Shown here piece by piece: positions 26,649-36,856 of a stretch of 64,000 bases of DNA. The DNA is from Sandaracinaceae bacterium (lineage in GTDB: Bacteria; Myxococcota_A; Polyangia; Polyangiales; Sandaracinaceae), in NCBI GenBank assembly GCA_040218145.1, contig JAVJQK010000122.1, positions 62,001 to 126,000 of the forward strand, in the 5' to 3' direction. The notes below the pieces were generated by a model. The model was not told the DNA's origin, ran no database searches, and saw only the letters and a list, made by a program, of their open reading frames with translations. The number at the start of each line of letters is the position of its first letter. Within the stretch, counting starts at the first letter, position 1. The translations under genes were made by a program, and so were the position numbers.

Positions 26649-27071
26649 ATGAGGAACATCACGAGCTTCTATCCCGTACTCGCCACGTCGGACGTCGAGG
26701 CGTCGAGCCGCTACTTCGAGTCGCTGTTCGGCTTCGAGCCGGGCTACGTCTCCGACTGGTACGTGCACTTGAACCACCCCGCGAGCGACGCGGTCGCGCT
26801 CGCGCTGGTGTCCAAGGACCACGAGACGGTGCCGGAGGTCGGTCGCGTGCCGGCGGCGGGCCTGCTCATCAACTTCGAGGTCGAGAGCGCGGACGCCGAA
26901 TACGAGACCTTGCGCGAGCGCGGCGCGGAGGTCGTGCTCCCGCTGCGCGACGAGGCGTTCGGGCAGCGCCACTTCATCGTTCGCGGGCCCGAGGGCGTGC
27001 TCATCGACGTCATCCAGCCCATCCCCCCGACGGCCGAGTACGCGAGCGCGTACGTCGGGCAGAGCGCGTGA
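26649..27071 (+). CDS. VOC/glyoxalase-family protein
   Basis: A 140-residue vicinal-oxygen-chelate protein with the two-module beta-alpha-beta-beta-beta layout (ITSFYPVLATSDVEASSRYFESLFGFE; FIVRGPEGVLIDVIQ). It ends with the usual EGVLIDVIQP strand holding a Glu/Asp ligand. It may bind or detoxify a small molecule, or confer resistance. The first gene of an operon with tetR: its TGA overlaps the GTG of tetR by four bases. The shared operator suggests its substrate is the TetR inducer. Confidence 0.85.
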   Translation: MRNITSFYPVLATSDVEASSRYFESLFGFEPGYVSDWYVHLNHPASDAVALALVSKDHETVPEVGRVPAAGLLINFEVESADAEYETLRERGAEVVLPLRDEAFGQRHFIVRGPEGVLIDVIQPIPPTAEYASAYVGQSA

Positions 27072-27655
27072 AGCGGGCGCGTCGGACCAACGCCGAGTGG
27101 AGCGAGGCGACCACGGCCGCGCTGGTCCGGCGCGCCCGCGAGGCGTTCGGCGAGGCGGGCTACGCGGCGGTCTCGGTCGAGCAGATCGCCGAGGAGGCGG
27201 GGCTGACCAAGGGCGCGGTCTACTACCACTATCGGAGCAAGAGGGGGCTGTTCGAGGCGGTCTTCCGCGACGTGTCGCGCGAGATCGTGGCGCGCATCGA
27301 GGAGCGCGCGGACGCCGCGCCCGATCCGTGGGAGGCCGTCGCGGCAGGCTGCGAGGCGTTCCTGGACGTCGCGCTGGACGACGAGCTTCGTCAGATCGCG
27401 CTCGTCGACGCGCCCAACGTGCTCGGCTGGGCCACGTGGCGCGCGATCGACGGCGAGCACGGGCTCGGCGCGCTGAAGGCGGGCCTGCGCGCGTGCGGCG
27501 GCGCCTGCGAGGAGCTGGACACGGACACGCTCGCGCTTCTCCTCTCGGGCGCGATGAACGAGGGCGTGTTCTGCATCGCGGAGGCTCGGGATCGGGCGGC
27601 GACCCACGAGCGGGTGCGGCTGAGTCTGCGAGCGCTGCTCGCGGTGGCGCGCTGA
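27068..27655 (+). CDS. TetR-family transcriptional regulator
   Basis: A 195-residue repressor-type protein. The N-terminal HTH (about 14-60) reads REAFGEAGYAAVSVEQIAEEAGL followed by TKGAVYYHYRSKRGLFEAVF, the classic TetR signature. The C-terminal ligand domain is alpha-helical. The GTG start at 27068 lies inside the stop of the VOC gene (GTGA). Its likely operator is the TACCGACGGTA palindrome in the operon promoter at 26611. Confidence 0.92.
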   Translation: MKRARRTNAEWSEATTAALVRRAREAFGEAGYAAVSVEQIAEEAGLTKGAVYYHYRSKRGLFEAVFRDVSREIVARIEERADAAPDPWEAVAAGCEAFLDVALDDELRQIALVDAPNVLGWATWRAIDGEHGLGALKAGLRACGGACEELDTDTLALLLSGAMNEGVFCIAEARDRAATHERVRLSLRALLAVAR

Positions 27656-27691
27656 GCTTGCGTCGACGCGTCGGTGCATAGCTAACCCCGC

Positions 27692-27898
27692 ATGCGCTGC
27701 GAGCACGACAGCTGTCACTGCGAGGCCTCGGGCGGGCGCTACTGCAGCGCCTACTGCGCGAACTCCGCCCAGGACGAAGACGAGGGCCTCTGCGCGTGTG
27801 GGCACGAGGGCTGTCACCCGAAGCCGCATACGGATCCGACGTCGGAGGCGAAGCTCTCGATCGGTCGCGGGCCGGGGGCCGGCTTGCTGGACGACTGA
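27692..27898 (+). CDS. Bacterial metallothionein
   Basis: A 68-residue Cys/His-rich protein. Eight Cys (3, 8, 10, 18, 22, 34, 36, 41) and His residues follow the SmtA/BmtA pattern: CxxxxCHC at the start, YCSxYCA in the middle and CACGHEGCH at the end of the zinc-finger-like fold. It should bind Zn or Cd in the cytoplasm. A 26-residue tail (about 43-68) follows the metal domain. It follows tetR by 36 bp on the same strand but no regulator of the SmtB type is adjacent. Confidence 0.85.
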   Translation: MRCEHDSCHCEASGGRYCSAYCANSAQDEDEGLCACGHEGCHPKPHTDPTSEAKLSIGRGPGAGLLDD

Positions 27899-27911
27899 CG
27901 CTGACTCGTTT

Positions 27912-27940
27912 CGAGACGGCCGGACGATCAGGCTGTCTCG
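27912..27940. terminator. Hairpin between convergent genes
   Basis: CGAGACGGCC (27912-27921) and GGCTGTCTCG (27931-27940) pair over 10 bp with one G-T mismatch and a 9-nt loop. It lies at the convergent ends of the metallothionein and PP2C genes, overlapping the PP2C stop. No T-tract follows on either strand, so intrinsic termination is uncertain. Confidence 0.35.
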
Positions 27941-28644
27941 ACGCGGATCACCACCGCGGTCGCGTTGTCGCGCCCGCCGACGACGATCGACTCCTCGACC
28001 AGCGCCGGCGCGGCCTCTCGCGGGGCGAGGCGGAGCCGCTCCTCGATCTCGTGGGGCTCGAGCGGGCCGCTCACGCCGTCGGTGCAGAGCATCAGGACGT
28101 CGCCCGGCTCGAGCGAGATGGAGCGCAGGTCGGGGCGCGCGTCGCAGCGCGGGGTGAGCGCCCGGGTCAACGCGCCGCCGAGGCTCGGGGAGAGCAGCTT
28201 CACGCCCTCCACCCGCGCGAGGCGCTCATAGACGTTGTGGTCCACGGTCAGCTGCTCGAGCGCGCCGCCGCCGTAGCGGTAGATGCGGCTGTCGCCGGTG
28301 TGCGCGATCACCGCCTGGCCTTCGCTCACGAGCACCGCGGCGAGGGTGGTCCCCATGCTCTGGTAGCGCCCCGCGGCGGCCTCCGCGACGATGTCCCGGT
28401 GGGCCATGCGGAAGGCGAGGTCGAGGCGCGCCGAGTCCACCATGCGGTCCCGCGCGTCGAGCTCACCGCTGGAGAAGAAGCGGGTCAGCGCGTCGATCGC
28501 GAGCGCGCTGGCGACCTCGCCGCCCGGCTCCCCGCCGACCCCATCGGCGACGGCGAAGAGCCCCGCGTCTGGAATGGCCACGAAGGCGTCCTGGTTCATG
28601 CGCCGTCGACCGAGGGCGCTCGCGGTTCCGATCGAGAGCTTCAC
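27928..28644 (-). CDS. PP2C-family Ser/Thr protein phosphatase
   Basis: A 238-residue PPM phosphatase that probably reverses the action of Hanks-type kinases. Metal-binding motifs are present: RRRMNQDAF, VADGVGGEPGGEVA, IAHTGDSRIYRY, LCTDGVSGPLE and the final GGRDNATAVVIRV. It has no membrane segment. The GTG at 28644 gives the usual length and places the first strand (KLSIGTASALGRRRMNQD) correctly; a longer frame upstream would run across the intergenic palindrome. It is divergent from the 2TM gene. Confidence 0.92.
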   Translation of the reverse strand: MKLSIGTASALGRRRMNQDAFVAIPDAGLFAVADGVGGEPGGEVASALAIDALTRFFSSGELDARDRMVDSARLDLAFRMAHRDIVAEAAAGRYQSMGTTLAAVLVSEGQAVIAHTGDSRIYRYGGGALEQLTVDHNVYERLARVEGVKLLSPSLGGALTRALTPRCDARPDLRSISLEPGDVLMLCTDGVSGPLEPHEIEERLRLAPREAAPALVEESIVVGGRDNATAVVIRVETA

Positions 28645-28706
28645 GCCCCAGAACGATTGCGATGTCCGTGCCAGAACGAAACGTGTCCGAGGTCGAGGAC
28701 CCAATC

Positions 28707-28722
28707 GGCCAACATGTTGGCC
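28707..28722. promoter_or_regulatory. 16-bp perfect palindrome in divergent intergenic region
   Basis: GGCCAACATGTTGGCC is a perfect palindrome lying between the PP2C gene (start 28644, minus) and the 2TM-protein gene (start 28770, plus). Flanks CCAATC and CAATCC extend it partly. A dimeric regulator could control both genes from it. Confidence 0.5.
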
Positions 28723-28769
28723 AATCCCCCACGCCTGGTGGCCTTCGCCCCGCGTGGTACATCCGTCCG

Positions 28770-29579
28770 GTGTCGGAGGGCCGCCGCAACTACAGCGACG
28801 ACGAGGTCGAGGAGATCTTCCGTCGCGCGCTCGAGCGGCAGGCCGCGGCGGGGGACGGGTTCGCCCACGACGAGCTGATCGCGGCCGCGCACGAGGTGGG
28901 GCTCGACGACGACGCGATCGAGCGCGCGGTGCGGGAGCTCGAGCACGACCGGACCGAGGAGTCCATCCGCGCCGCGGTCACGCGCAAGAAGCGAGAGCGC
29001 TGGCTCCGGCACCTCGTGACGTACCTGGTGATCGCGGGCGGCTTCCTCGGCATGCACGCGCTCGGCTACGTGGGCGTCTGGGCCATCTGGATGGCCTTCG
29101 GCTGGGGCATGGGCGTGGCGCTCCAGACCTTCGGCGCGCTGCGCGGCGCGACCGAGGAGGAGGTCGACAAGGAGCGCAAGAAGCTCAACCGGAAGGCGCG
29201 CCGCGCGGCCCAGGCGAAGGCGCGCGCGGAGGCGAAGCGGCGCAAGGCGGAGGAGAAGGCCCGGCGCGCCAAGCGCTCGCACCACCGCAGCCAGATCGAG
29301 GACGACCTCGAGCGTGTGATCGAGGACGGCGTGAGCCTGCTGCTCTCGGCCGCGGCGAAGAAGCTGCGCGAGGCCACCGAGCGCGCCGAGCCTGCGCCGC
29401 CCCGCACCGACTTCGAGCGCTACGTGCGCGCGAAGCGGGAGGGACGCGCGGCCGACGTGCACGCGAAGGAGCGCCCGAGGGTGCGGGTGGAAGACGCGGC
29501 CAAGGAAGAGGCGCGGGCGCCCGAGGGCGAGCCGGAAGAGACCGAGGCGCGGTCGCGGCGTCGACGACGGCGTCGCTGA
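28770..29579 (+). CDS. 2TM-domain protein with basic coiled-coil tail
   Basis: A 269-residue protein. The N-terminus holds a helical SHOCT-like motif (NYSDDEVEEIFRRALERQ) and an amphipathic region, then two membrane segments (HLVTYLVIAGGFLGMHALGY; VWAIWMAFGWGMGVALQTFGA) of the 2TM family. The remainder is a long charged coiled-coil-like region rich in Arg, Lys, Glu and Ala, ending in nine Arg. The GTG at 28770 is preferred to an ATG at 28662, which would make the intergenic palindrome coding. Function unknown. Confidence 0.7.
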   Translation: MSEGRRNYSDDEVEEIFRRALERQAAAGDGFAHDELIAAAHEVGLDDDAIERAVRELEHDRTEESIRAAVTRKKRERWLRHLVTYLVIAGGFLGMHALGYVGVWAIWMAFGWGMGVALQTFGALRGATEEEVDKERKKLNRKARRAAQAKARAEAKRRKAEEKARRAKRSHHRSQIEDDLERVIEDGVSLLLSAAAKKLREATERAEPAPPRTDFERYVRAKREGRAADVHAKERPRVRVEDAAKEEARAPEGEPEETEARSRRRRRRR

Positions 29580-29585
29580 TCCGGC

Positions 29586-31481
29586 TCAGAGGCGGCGCAG
29601 GCCGATCCGGGAGACGCCGCCGCCCACGTCGGCGCGCACGGCCACGCCGACGCGTCCCCCGACCGAGGCCGCGCACGTGCGGCGCGTGTCTCCGCCGAGC
29701 ACCAGGGCCTCCCCTTCGAGCCGGACGACCGCCGTGTCGCCGGCCTGCCTCGGGCTGACGCACTCGCCGAAGCGGAGCGCCTCGTCGCTGATGCGGATGG
29801 CGAACGGAGGCGCGTCGTCCCGCGTCAGCAGGACGGTCACCGTGCCGACGAGCTCGAGCTCCACGTCGACCCCGCGGAAGCGCGCGCGGGGCACGTCGAA
29901 GCGGGCCCCGTCGACGCGCGCCACGAGCGCGCCCTCGCGGGCCTCCCAGCGGCCGGGGCCGTCGAGCGCGAGCTGATCGAGCTCGCCCAGCGTGACGGGG
30001 GAGAGGTTGGCCGGCGGATCGTCGAGCGGGGTCGCGACGTCCAGGCGCAAGAAGTCGGTCGCGCCCGCGCCGACCAGCGCGACGCTTCCGTCGGGCAGGG
30101 AGACCAGGTGCTCGGGGACGACGTTGAGCGCGATGGAGTCGGAGGCGGGGCGCACGCCGGCCGGATCGATCACGCGGGCGACGGGGCGCAGCTCGTCGCG
30201 CCGATCGGGGACGAGGCCGGTCACGAGCACGCGGCCGTCGGGCAGCGCGAGCGCGCGCGGCTCGCGGATGGCGTGGAGCGCGTCGGTGTCGCGCCGCGCC
30301 CGCAGCGCGCCCTCGACCGTCACGACCTCGTCGCCGAGCAGGAGCGCGATGGCGTCGCTCCATTCGTCCGCCCCCTCCCGGCCGCCCAGCATCGCGACGC
30401 CGCCCGGCAGCGCGACGTAGGCCGCGTCGAGGCGCGCGGGCAGCTCGATCGGGAGCGGCTCGAGCCGGAGCGGGTCGCCTCGCCCACCTGCCTCTCCGAT
30501 CCCGCCGCCGCGCAGGACCTCCACGAGGGACACGGGCGAGCCGGCCTGCTCTCCGCCGACGACGAAGACGGCGCCGCCCGAGGTGCGCACCACGGTCGGG
30601 TGCGCGCGCAGGACGCTGCTCGGGATCGACTCGGTCTCGATCGCGAGTGCGTTGCCGTCCACGCTCGGCCGGAGCAGCTCCGCCGTGTCGACGTAGCTGC
30701 GGCGGCCGTCCACCTCGGCGTCGTAGCCGCCGACGACGAAGACCCGCCCGTCGGGGAGCAGGGTCGCGCCGTGCGCGCGCCGCGCGGTGACGAAGGCGAG
30801 CGCGGGCGTGTCGGGCGCGTCGGCCGAGACGCGCAGCACCTCGGCCGTGTCCTGGGCGTCCCCCGCGCCGGGCGGGCCGCCGCCGAGCACGAGCACCATC
30901 GGCTCGTCGCCGTCGAGCAGGGTCGCGCTGGCCCCCGCGCGCGCCACCGCGAGCCTCAGCGCGCTCGCGTCGGCGCGGTCCGCGGTCGCGGCGAAGAGCG
31001 CCACCTCTTGACGCGCGCGGCCCTCGAGCCGCCCTCCCCCCACGAGCACGCGCGCGTCGGGCAGCCCTACCGCGAACGCGTCTCGATCCGCGCTCGCGGG
31101 GATGTCGTTGAAGAGGCAGGGCTCGCCCAGCTCGAGCAAGCTCAGCGCGAAGTCCCCTTCGCCGGTCGGCCCGATCACGGCCACCGCGCCGCCCGTCCAC
31201 GGCGCCCCGCCGGCCTGCTCGCCGAAGGCGGAGATCGCCACCAGCTCCGTCGCGGGAGGGAACGGCTCGAGCGCCACCTGGGGCGCGTCGGACAGCTCGA
31301 CGCTCCGGGTCAGCAGCGTGCCGCTGGGCGCGTCTCCGCGCGGGCGGATCTCGAGCGTGCGGATCACGTCGGGGCGACAGCTCAGCGACTCGAACGGCCG
31401 GACGTCGAGGCGCACCGGGCGGGGCGACGCCTCACAGCCGACGAGGAGCGACAGCGACAGAGCTGCGCGAAGGAAAGACAT
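29586..31481 (-). CDS. Kelch-repeat lipoprotein
   Basis: A 631-residue lipoprotein with lipobox (LSLSLLVGC). The middle consists of kelch-like blades with the pattern DARVLVGGGR, MVLVLGGGPPGAG, ARRAHGATLLPDGRVFVVGGYDA, TSGGAVFVVGGEQAG, GGVAMLGGREG, LPDGRVLVTGLVP. A C-terminal beta-sandwich of about 130 residues (GRWEAREGALVARVDGARFDVP) contains two Cys. It is probably an envelope- or surface-bound beta-propeller. It is divergent from the kinase gene with about 60 bp between. Confidence 0.82.
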   Translation of the reverse strand: MSFLRAALSLSLLVGCEASPRPVRLDVRPFESLSCRPDVIRTLEIRPRGDAPSGTLLTRSVELSDAPQVALEPFPPATELVAISAFGEQAGGAPWTGGAVAVIGPTGEGDFALSLLELGEPCLFNDIPASADRDAFAVGLPDARVLVGGGRLEGRARQEVALFAATADRADASALRLAVARAGASATLLDGDEPMVLVLGGGPPGAGDAQDTAEVLRVSADAPDTPALAFVTARRAHGATLLPDGRVFVVGGYDAEVDGRRSYVDTAELLRPSVDGNALAIETESIPSSVLRAHPTVVRTSGGAVFVVGGEQAGSPVSLVEVLRGGGIGEAGGRGDPLRLEPLPIELPARLDAAYVALPGGVAMLGGREGADEWSDAIALLLGDEVVTVEGALRARRDTDALHAIREPRALALPDGRVLVTGLVPDRRDELRPVARVIDPAGVRPASDSIALNVVPEHLVSLPDGSVALVGAGATDFLRLDVATPLDDPPANLSPVTLGELDQLALDGPGRWEAREGALVARVDGARFDVPRARFRGVDVELELVGTVTVLLTRDDAPPFAIRISDEALRFGECVSPRQAGDTAVVRLEGEALVLGGDTRRTCAASVGGRVGVAVRADVGGGVSRIGLRRL

Positions 31482-31499
31482 CCGGGCTATGATCCTACC

Positions 31500-31523
31500 A
31501 AGGCGCCACGCTCTGGGCGCCTT
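31500..31523 (+). promoter_or_regulatory. Perfect hairpin just upstream of the kinase reading frame
   Basis: AAGGCGCC (31500-31507) and GGCGCCTT (31516-31523) are perfect 8-bp arms around an 8-nt loop, followed by TCC. In the kinase mRNA the hairpin would end about 21 nt before the first family-like codon (31545). It could be a regulatory leader or an attenuator. Confidence 0.45.
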
Positions 31524-31544
31524 TCCTCACGCACGCGGCGCGCC

Positions 31545-33803
31545 ATCAAGACCTTCGGGAAATACCTCCTCGACGAGGAGATCGCGCGGGGCGGGATGTC
31601 GCGGGTCTTCCTCGCGCGCCTGCGCGGGCTCGGCGGCTTCGAGAAGCGGCTCGTGGTCAAGCAGGTCTTGCCCGAGCTGGCGAGCGACCCGCGCTTCGTC
31701 TCGATGTTCGTGACCGAAGCCAAGACGCTCGTGCAGATGAGCCACCCGCACATCGCGCCGGTCTACGAGCTGGGCGTGGTGGAGGGCGTCTACTTCCTCG
31801 CGATGGAGTACGTCGAGGGCGCGACGCTCTCCGAGATCCTCGAGCACGGCTCGCTCGCCCCCGGCCAGGTCGCCCACCTCGGCGTCGAGATCGCCGACGC
31901 GCTCCACTACGCGCACACCCGCTTCGACATCGTGCACCGCGACGTCACGCCGCGGAACGTGATCGTCGACTCCGCGGGCCACTCGCGCCTCCTGGACTTC
32001 GGCATCGCGGCGCCGGTCGAGGACGCAGAGGGGGAGCTGTTCGGCACGCCCGGCTATCTCTCGCCCGAGCAGCTCGCGGCGGGCGCGCTCGACGCTCGCG
32101 CGGACGTGTTCTCGCTCGGCGCGGTGCTCTACGAGGCGATCAGCGGCCGCCGCGCGTTCCCGGCCATGACGGTCGAGCAGGCGCGGGTCGCGCTCGAGAA
32201 GGACGCGATCTTCCAGGACGCCGACGACGCCCCGCCCGAGCTGCGCGCGATCGTGAGCAAGGCCGTCGAGCGCGATCCCGAGGCGCGCTACACGACCGCG
32301 CGCGAGCTCGGCCGAGCCCTGCGTGGCTGGCTCGCCTCCCATGCCCCCGAAGGCGTCGCGCCCGAGCTGGGCCTGCGCGCCGAGCGCGCCGAGGCGATGC
32401 GCGAGGCCCGCCTCTCGAACGGCGACTCGCTCCCGTCGATGCCCAGCGCGGCCCAGGTGAAGACCCTGGCCACGAGCCGCCTCCTCGACGACCTGCTCGA
32501 GACGCCGGCGGAGGACGCGGAGGAGATGGTGTCCGGCACGGTCCGGATCGCGGGGCGCGGCGAGGCGCCGTCGACCGCGAAGCTGGACCGGCGTGCGGAG
32601 AGCGCGGAGTCCTCGCGGCTGGGAGCGGGAACGGGAACGGCAGCGGGAGCGGGAGCGGCAGCGGAGGCGGCAGCGGGAACGGGAACGGGAACGGGAACGG
32701 GAACGGGAACGGGAACGGGAACGGGAACGGGAACGGGAGCGGGAGCGGGAGCGGGAACGGGAACGGGAACGGGAACGGGAACGGGAACGGCAGCGGGAAC
32801 GGAAGCGGGAGCGGGGGCGGGAGCGGGAGCGGGAGCGGGAGCGGGAGCGGGAGCGGGAGCGGGAACGGAAGCGGGAGCGGGGGCGGGAGCGGGAGCGGGA
32901 ACGGAAGCGGACGCGGCGGCGGACTCGGACGCGGCGGCGGACTCGGACGCGGCGGCGGAAGCGGACGCGGTGGCGGGCGCGGACTCGGACGCGGCAGCGG
33001 ACTCGGACGCGGCAGCGGACTCGGACGCGGACGCGGCGGCGGACTCGGACGCGGACGCGGCGGCGGAAGCGGACGCGGCGGCGGACTCGGATGCGGACGC
33101 GGCGGCGGACTCGGACGCGGCGGCGGACGCGGACGCGGCGGCGGACTCGGACGCGGCGGCGGAGGCGGACCCGGAAGCGCAAGGCGCGGCGGAGGCCGCA
33201 GCGACACGCAGCGACTCCGGCTCCGTCCCCCGGGTCACCCCTCCCAGCCGTCGCCCCCTGCCGGCTTGGCTCTTCGCTCTTGGCGGCCTGGCGTTCGGGA
33301 GCTTCGTCGCCTGGCTGGCGTGGCCGGACGTGCCGTCGCCTGGCCCTCCTCCCTTCGAGACCAACGCGGCCCCTCCAGCGCCGAGCGAGCCGGCCCCGAC
33401 GGACACCGCGCCGTCCGAGCCCACCGAGACCCAGCCCACCCAGCCCCAGCCCACCGAGCCCCAGCCCACCGAGACCCAGCCCACCGAGCCTCCCACGGAG
33501 CCCGAGGCGCCCATCCCCGCCGAGAACCAGCCCACTCAGGACCCGCCCGCCGAGCGCGCGCCGGCGCGGGCCACCCTCACCGTGAACGCCGCGCCGTGGG
33601 CGGAGGTGGTGCTCGACGGCCGGCCGCTGGGCAACACCCCGCAACGGAACGTGTCGATCCGCGCCGGCCGTCACACCATCGTGTTGCGGAACCCCGCGCT
33701 CGCGAACGGCGAGGTCCGGTCCACCTTCGAGGCCGAGAGCGGCGCCTCGCTCATGGTGATCGCGGACCTCAACGCGAGCCCGCCCACCGTGCGCGTGCGG
33801 TAG
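31545..33803 (+). CDS. Membrane Ser/Thr kinase with repeat-rich linker, start codon unclear
   Basis: About 752 codons. The kinase domain begins IKTFGKYLLDEEIARGGMSRVFLAR, with VVK (Lys39), HRDVTPRN (131-138) and DFG (151-153). After it (about 355-545) comes a linker built of G/T/A/E and then A/D/S repeats, a membrane segment (about 573-595, LFALGGLAFGSFVAWLAW), a Pro/Thr/Glu-rich stretch (TQPTEPQ repeats), and a PEGA-like domain (ATLTVNAAPWAEVVLDGRPLGNT). No ATG, GTG or TTG lies in frame near the start; the first family-like codons are GCC-ATC-AAG. The ATC at 31545 may be a rare start, or the start was lost by mutation or sequence error. Confidence 0.8.
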   Translation: MKTFGKYLLDEEIARGGMSRVFLARLRGLGGFEKRLVVKQVLPELASDPRFVSMFVTEAKTLVQMSHPHIAPVYELGVVEGVYFLAMEYVEGATLSEILEHGSLAPGQVAHLGVEIADALHYAHTRFDIVHRDVTPRNVIVDSAGHSRLLDFGIAAPVEDAEGELFGTPGYLSPEQLAAGALDARADVFSLGAVLYEAISGRRAFPAMTVEQARVALEKDAIFQDADDAPPELRAIVSKAVERDPEARYTTARELGRALRGWLASHAPEGVAPELGLRAERAEAMREARLSNGDSLPSMPSAAQVKTLATSRLLDDLLETPAEDAEEMVSGTVRIAGRGEAPSTAKLDRRAESAESSRLGAGTGTAAGAGAAAEAAAGTGTGTGTGTGTGTGTGTGTGAGAGAGTGTGTGTGTGTAAGTEAGAGAGAGAGAGAGAGAGAGTEAGAGAGAGAGTEADAAADSDAAADSDAAAEADAVAGADSDAAADSDAAADSDADAAADSDADAAAEADAAADSDADAAADSDAAADADAAADSDAAAEADPEAQGAAEAAATRSDSGSVPRVTPPSRRPLPAWLFALGGLAFGSFVAWLAWPDVPSPGPPPFETNAAPPAPSEPAPTDTAPSEPTETQPTQPQPTEPQPTETQPTEPPTEPEAPIPAENQPTQDPPAERAPARATLTVNAAPWAEVVLDGRPLGNTPQRNVSIRAGRHTIVLRNPALANGEVRSTFEAESGASLMVIADLNASPPTVRVR
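32621..33180 (+). repeat. Hexanucleotide repeat tract inside kinase linker
   Basis: From 32621 to about 32910 the DNA is almost entirely GGAACG and GGAGCG hexamers (Gly-Thr and Gly-Ala). It continues to about 33180 with GCGGACTCGGAC-type units (Ala-Asp-Ser-Asp). Both unit lengths are multiples of three, so slippage changes linker length without breaking the frame. Confidence 0.85.
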
Positions 33804-33835
33804 CAACCGATACGAGCGCCGTGGCGAGGTACTGG

Positions 33836-34639
33836 CTACCAGCCGGGCTGCGCGGGCGGGTTGCCCACCTGGGGCGGGTCGCCGCCTTCGACCTCGAGCG
33901 GGCCGAGCGGCAACGGCTGACCGCCCTTCTCGAGGTACACGCGGTAGAGCTCCGCGTGGAAGTAGGCGTGGATGATGGTCATCACGACCATCGCCGGGGG
34001 CAGCAGCAGGTAGAGCGTGAAGACGGACGCGATGCCCGCCGCCAGGCCGACGAGGCCGAGCACGAAGCTACCGACGAGGAGCTCCTTGAAGAGCATCTTC
34101 GTGGTGTCGAGCACCTCTTTGAACTTCATCGCCGCGTTGACGTCGTCGGTCAGCTCCGCCCGGAGCACCGCGATCTGCATCGGCATCCCGATGAGGATCA
34201 TCACCACGGGCATGATGATCATCACGGCGCCGAAGAAGCAGAGGCCCGCGAGGCCGCCGAGCGCGCCGCCGGCTTCACCCCCCGCCGCGGCGCCACCGGC
34301 TGCCGCGACCATGCTCCCGGCCATCGCCGCGTACATGCAGCAGCCCATCGTCACGCCGATCATGATCATCGGGATCGACCACACGAGGCGCGCGAGGAAG
34401 CCTTTGAAGCCGACGTTGAGCAGCTTCATGAAGTAGTCGAAGTCGAAGTCCATGCGCGGCAGGGGCGAGTCCTGCCCGCTGACGGCGCGGCGCAGCATCA
34501 GCGCCGCCCAGCCGGTCAGCACGAGCTGGCCGAAGACGGGGATGCACATGGCGCTCAGCGCGAGCACCGACGCGATCAGGACCTTGTTGGTCCACTGAGG
34601 GTCCTGACGCATCGCGCGCCAGCCGCGTAGGTACTCCAT
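33836..34639 (-). CDS. DUF4013-like multi-pass membrane protein
   Basis: A 267-residue protein starting MEYLRGWRAMRQDPQW, the typical DUF4013 opening, followed by several hydrophobic segments (VLIASVLALSAMCIPVFGQLVLTG; WSIPMIMIGVTMGCCMYAAMAGSM; LCFFGAVMIIMPVVMILIGMP; LVGSFVLGLVGLAAGIASVFTLYLLL). The ATG at 34639 has AAGAGGAG at proper distance; an in-frame GTG two codons earlier does not. It converges on the kinase gene. Function unknown; DUF4013 proteins are envelope proteins. Confidence 0.8.
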   Translation of the reverse strand: MEYLRGWRAMRQDPQWTNKVLIASVLALSAMCIPVFGQLVLTGWAALMLRRAVSGQDSPLPRMDFDFDYFMKLLNVGFKGFLARLVWSIPMIMIGVTMGCCMYAAMAGSMVAAAGGAAAGGEAGGALGGLAGLCFFGAVMIIMPVVMILIGMPMQIAVLRAELTDDVNAAMKFKEVLDTTKMLFKELLVGSFVLGLVGLAAGIASVFTLYLLLPPAMVVMTIIHAYFHAELYRVYLEKGGQPLPLGPLEVEGGDPPQVGNPPAQPGW

Positions 34640-34678
34640 GCTCACTCCTCTTCTTCGCTCGGGTCGGCGCGTCGGGAC

Positions 34679-36732
<2,054 letters not shown>

Positions 36733-36856
36733 GCAGGGCGAGGCAGCGACGCGCGTGCCGTGACCCGCTGGGCGCGGTGGGGCGAAAATGATGCGCCCCC
36801 GCGAGGGATCCAGACCACGAGGGTGAGCTGGCCCCCGCCGTGCACTGGGTCGCGGC

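Noticed and set aside
27912-27940. Hairpin as a strong bidirectional terminator
   Set aside because: It has no T-tract on either strand and overlaps the PP2C stop codon; kept only as a low-confidence feature.
31489-31713. ATG at 31489 as the kinase start
   Set aside because: It is out of frame with the kinase domain and gives an Arg/Ser-rich peptide. An alternative start or sequence error is more likely.
32140-33535. Antisense open frames over the hexamer repeat tract
   Set aside because: They consist of low-complexity Pro/Arg or Ala/Ser runs produced by the repeat itself.
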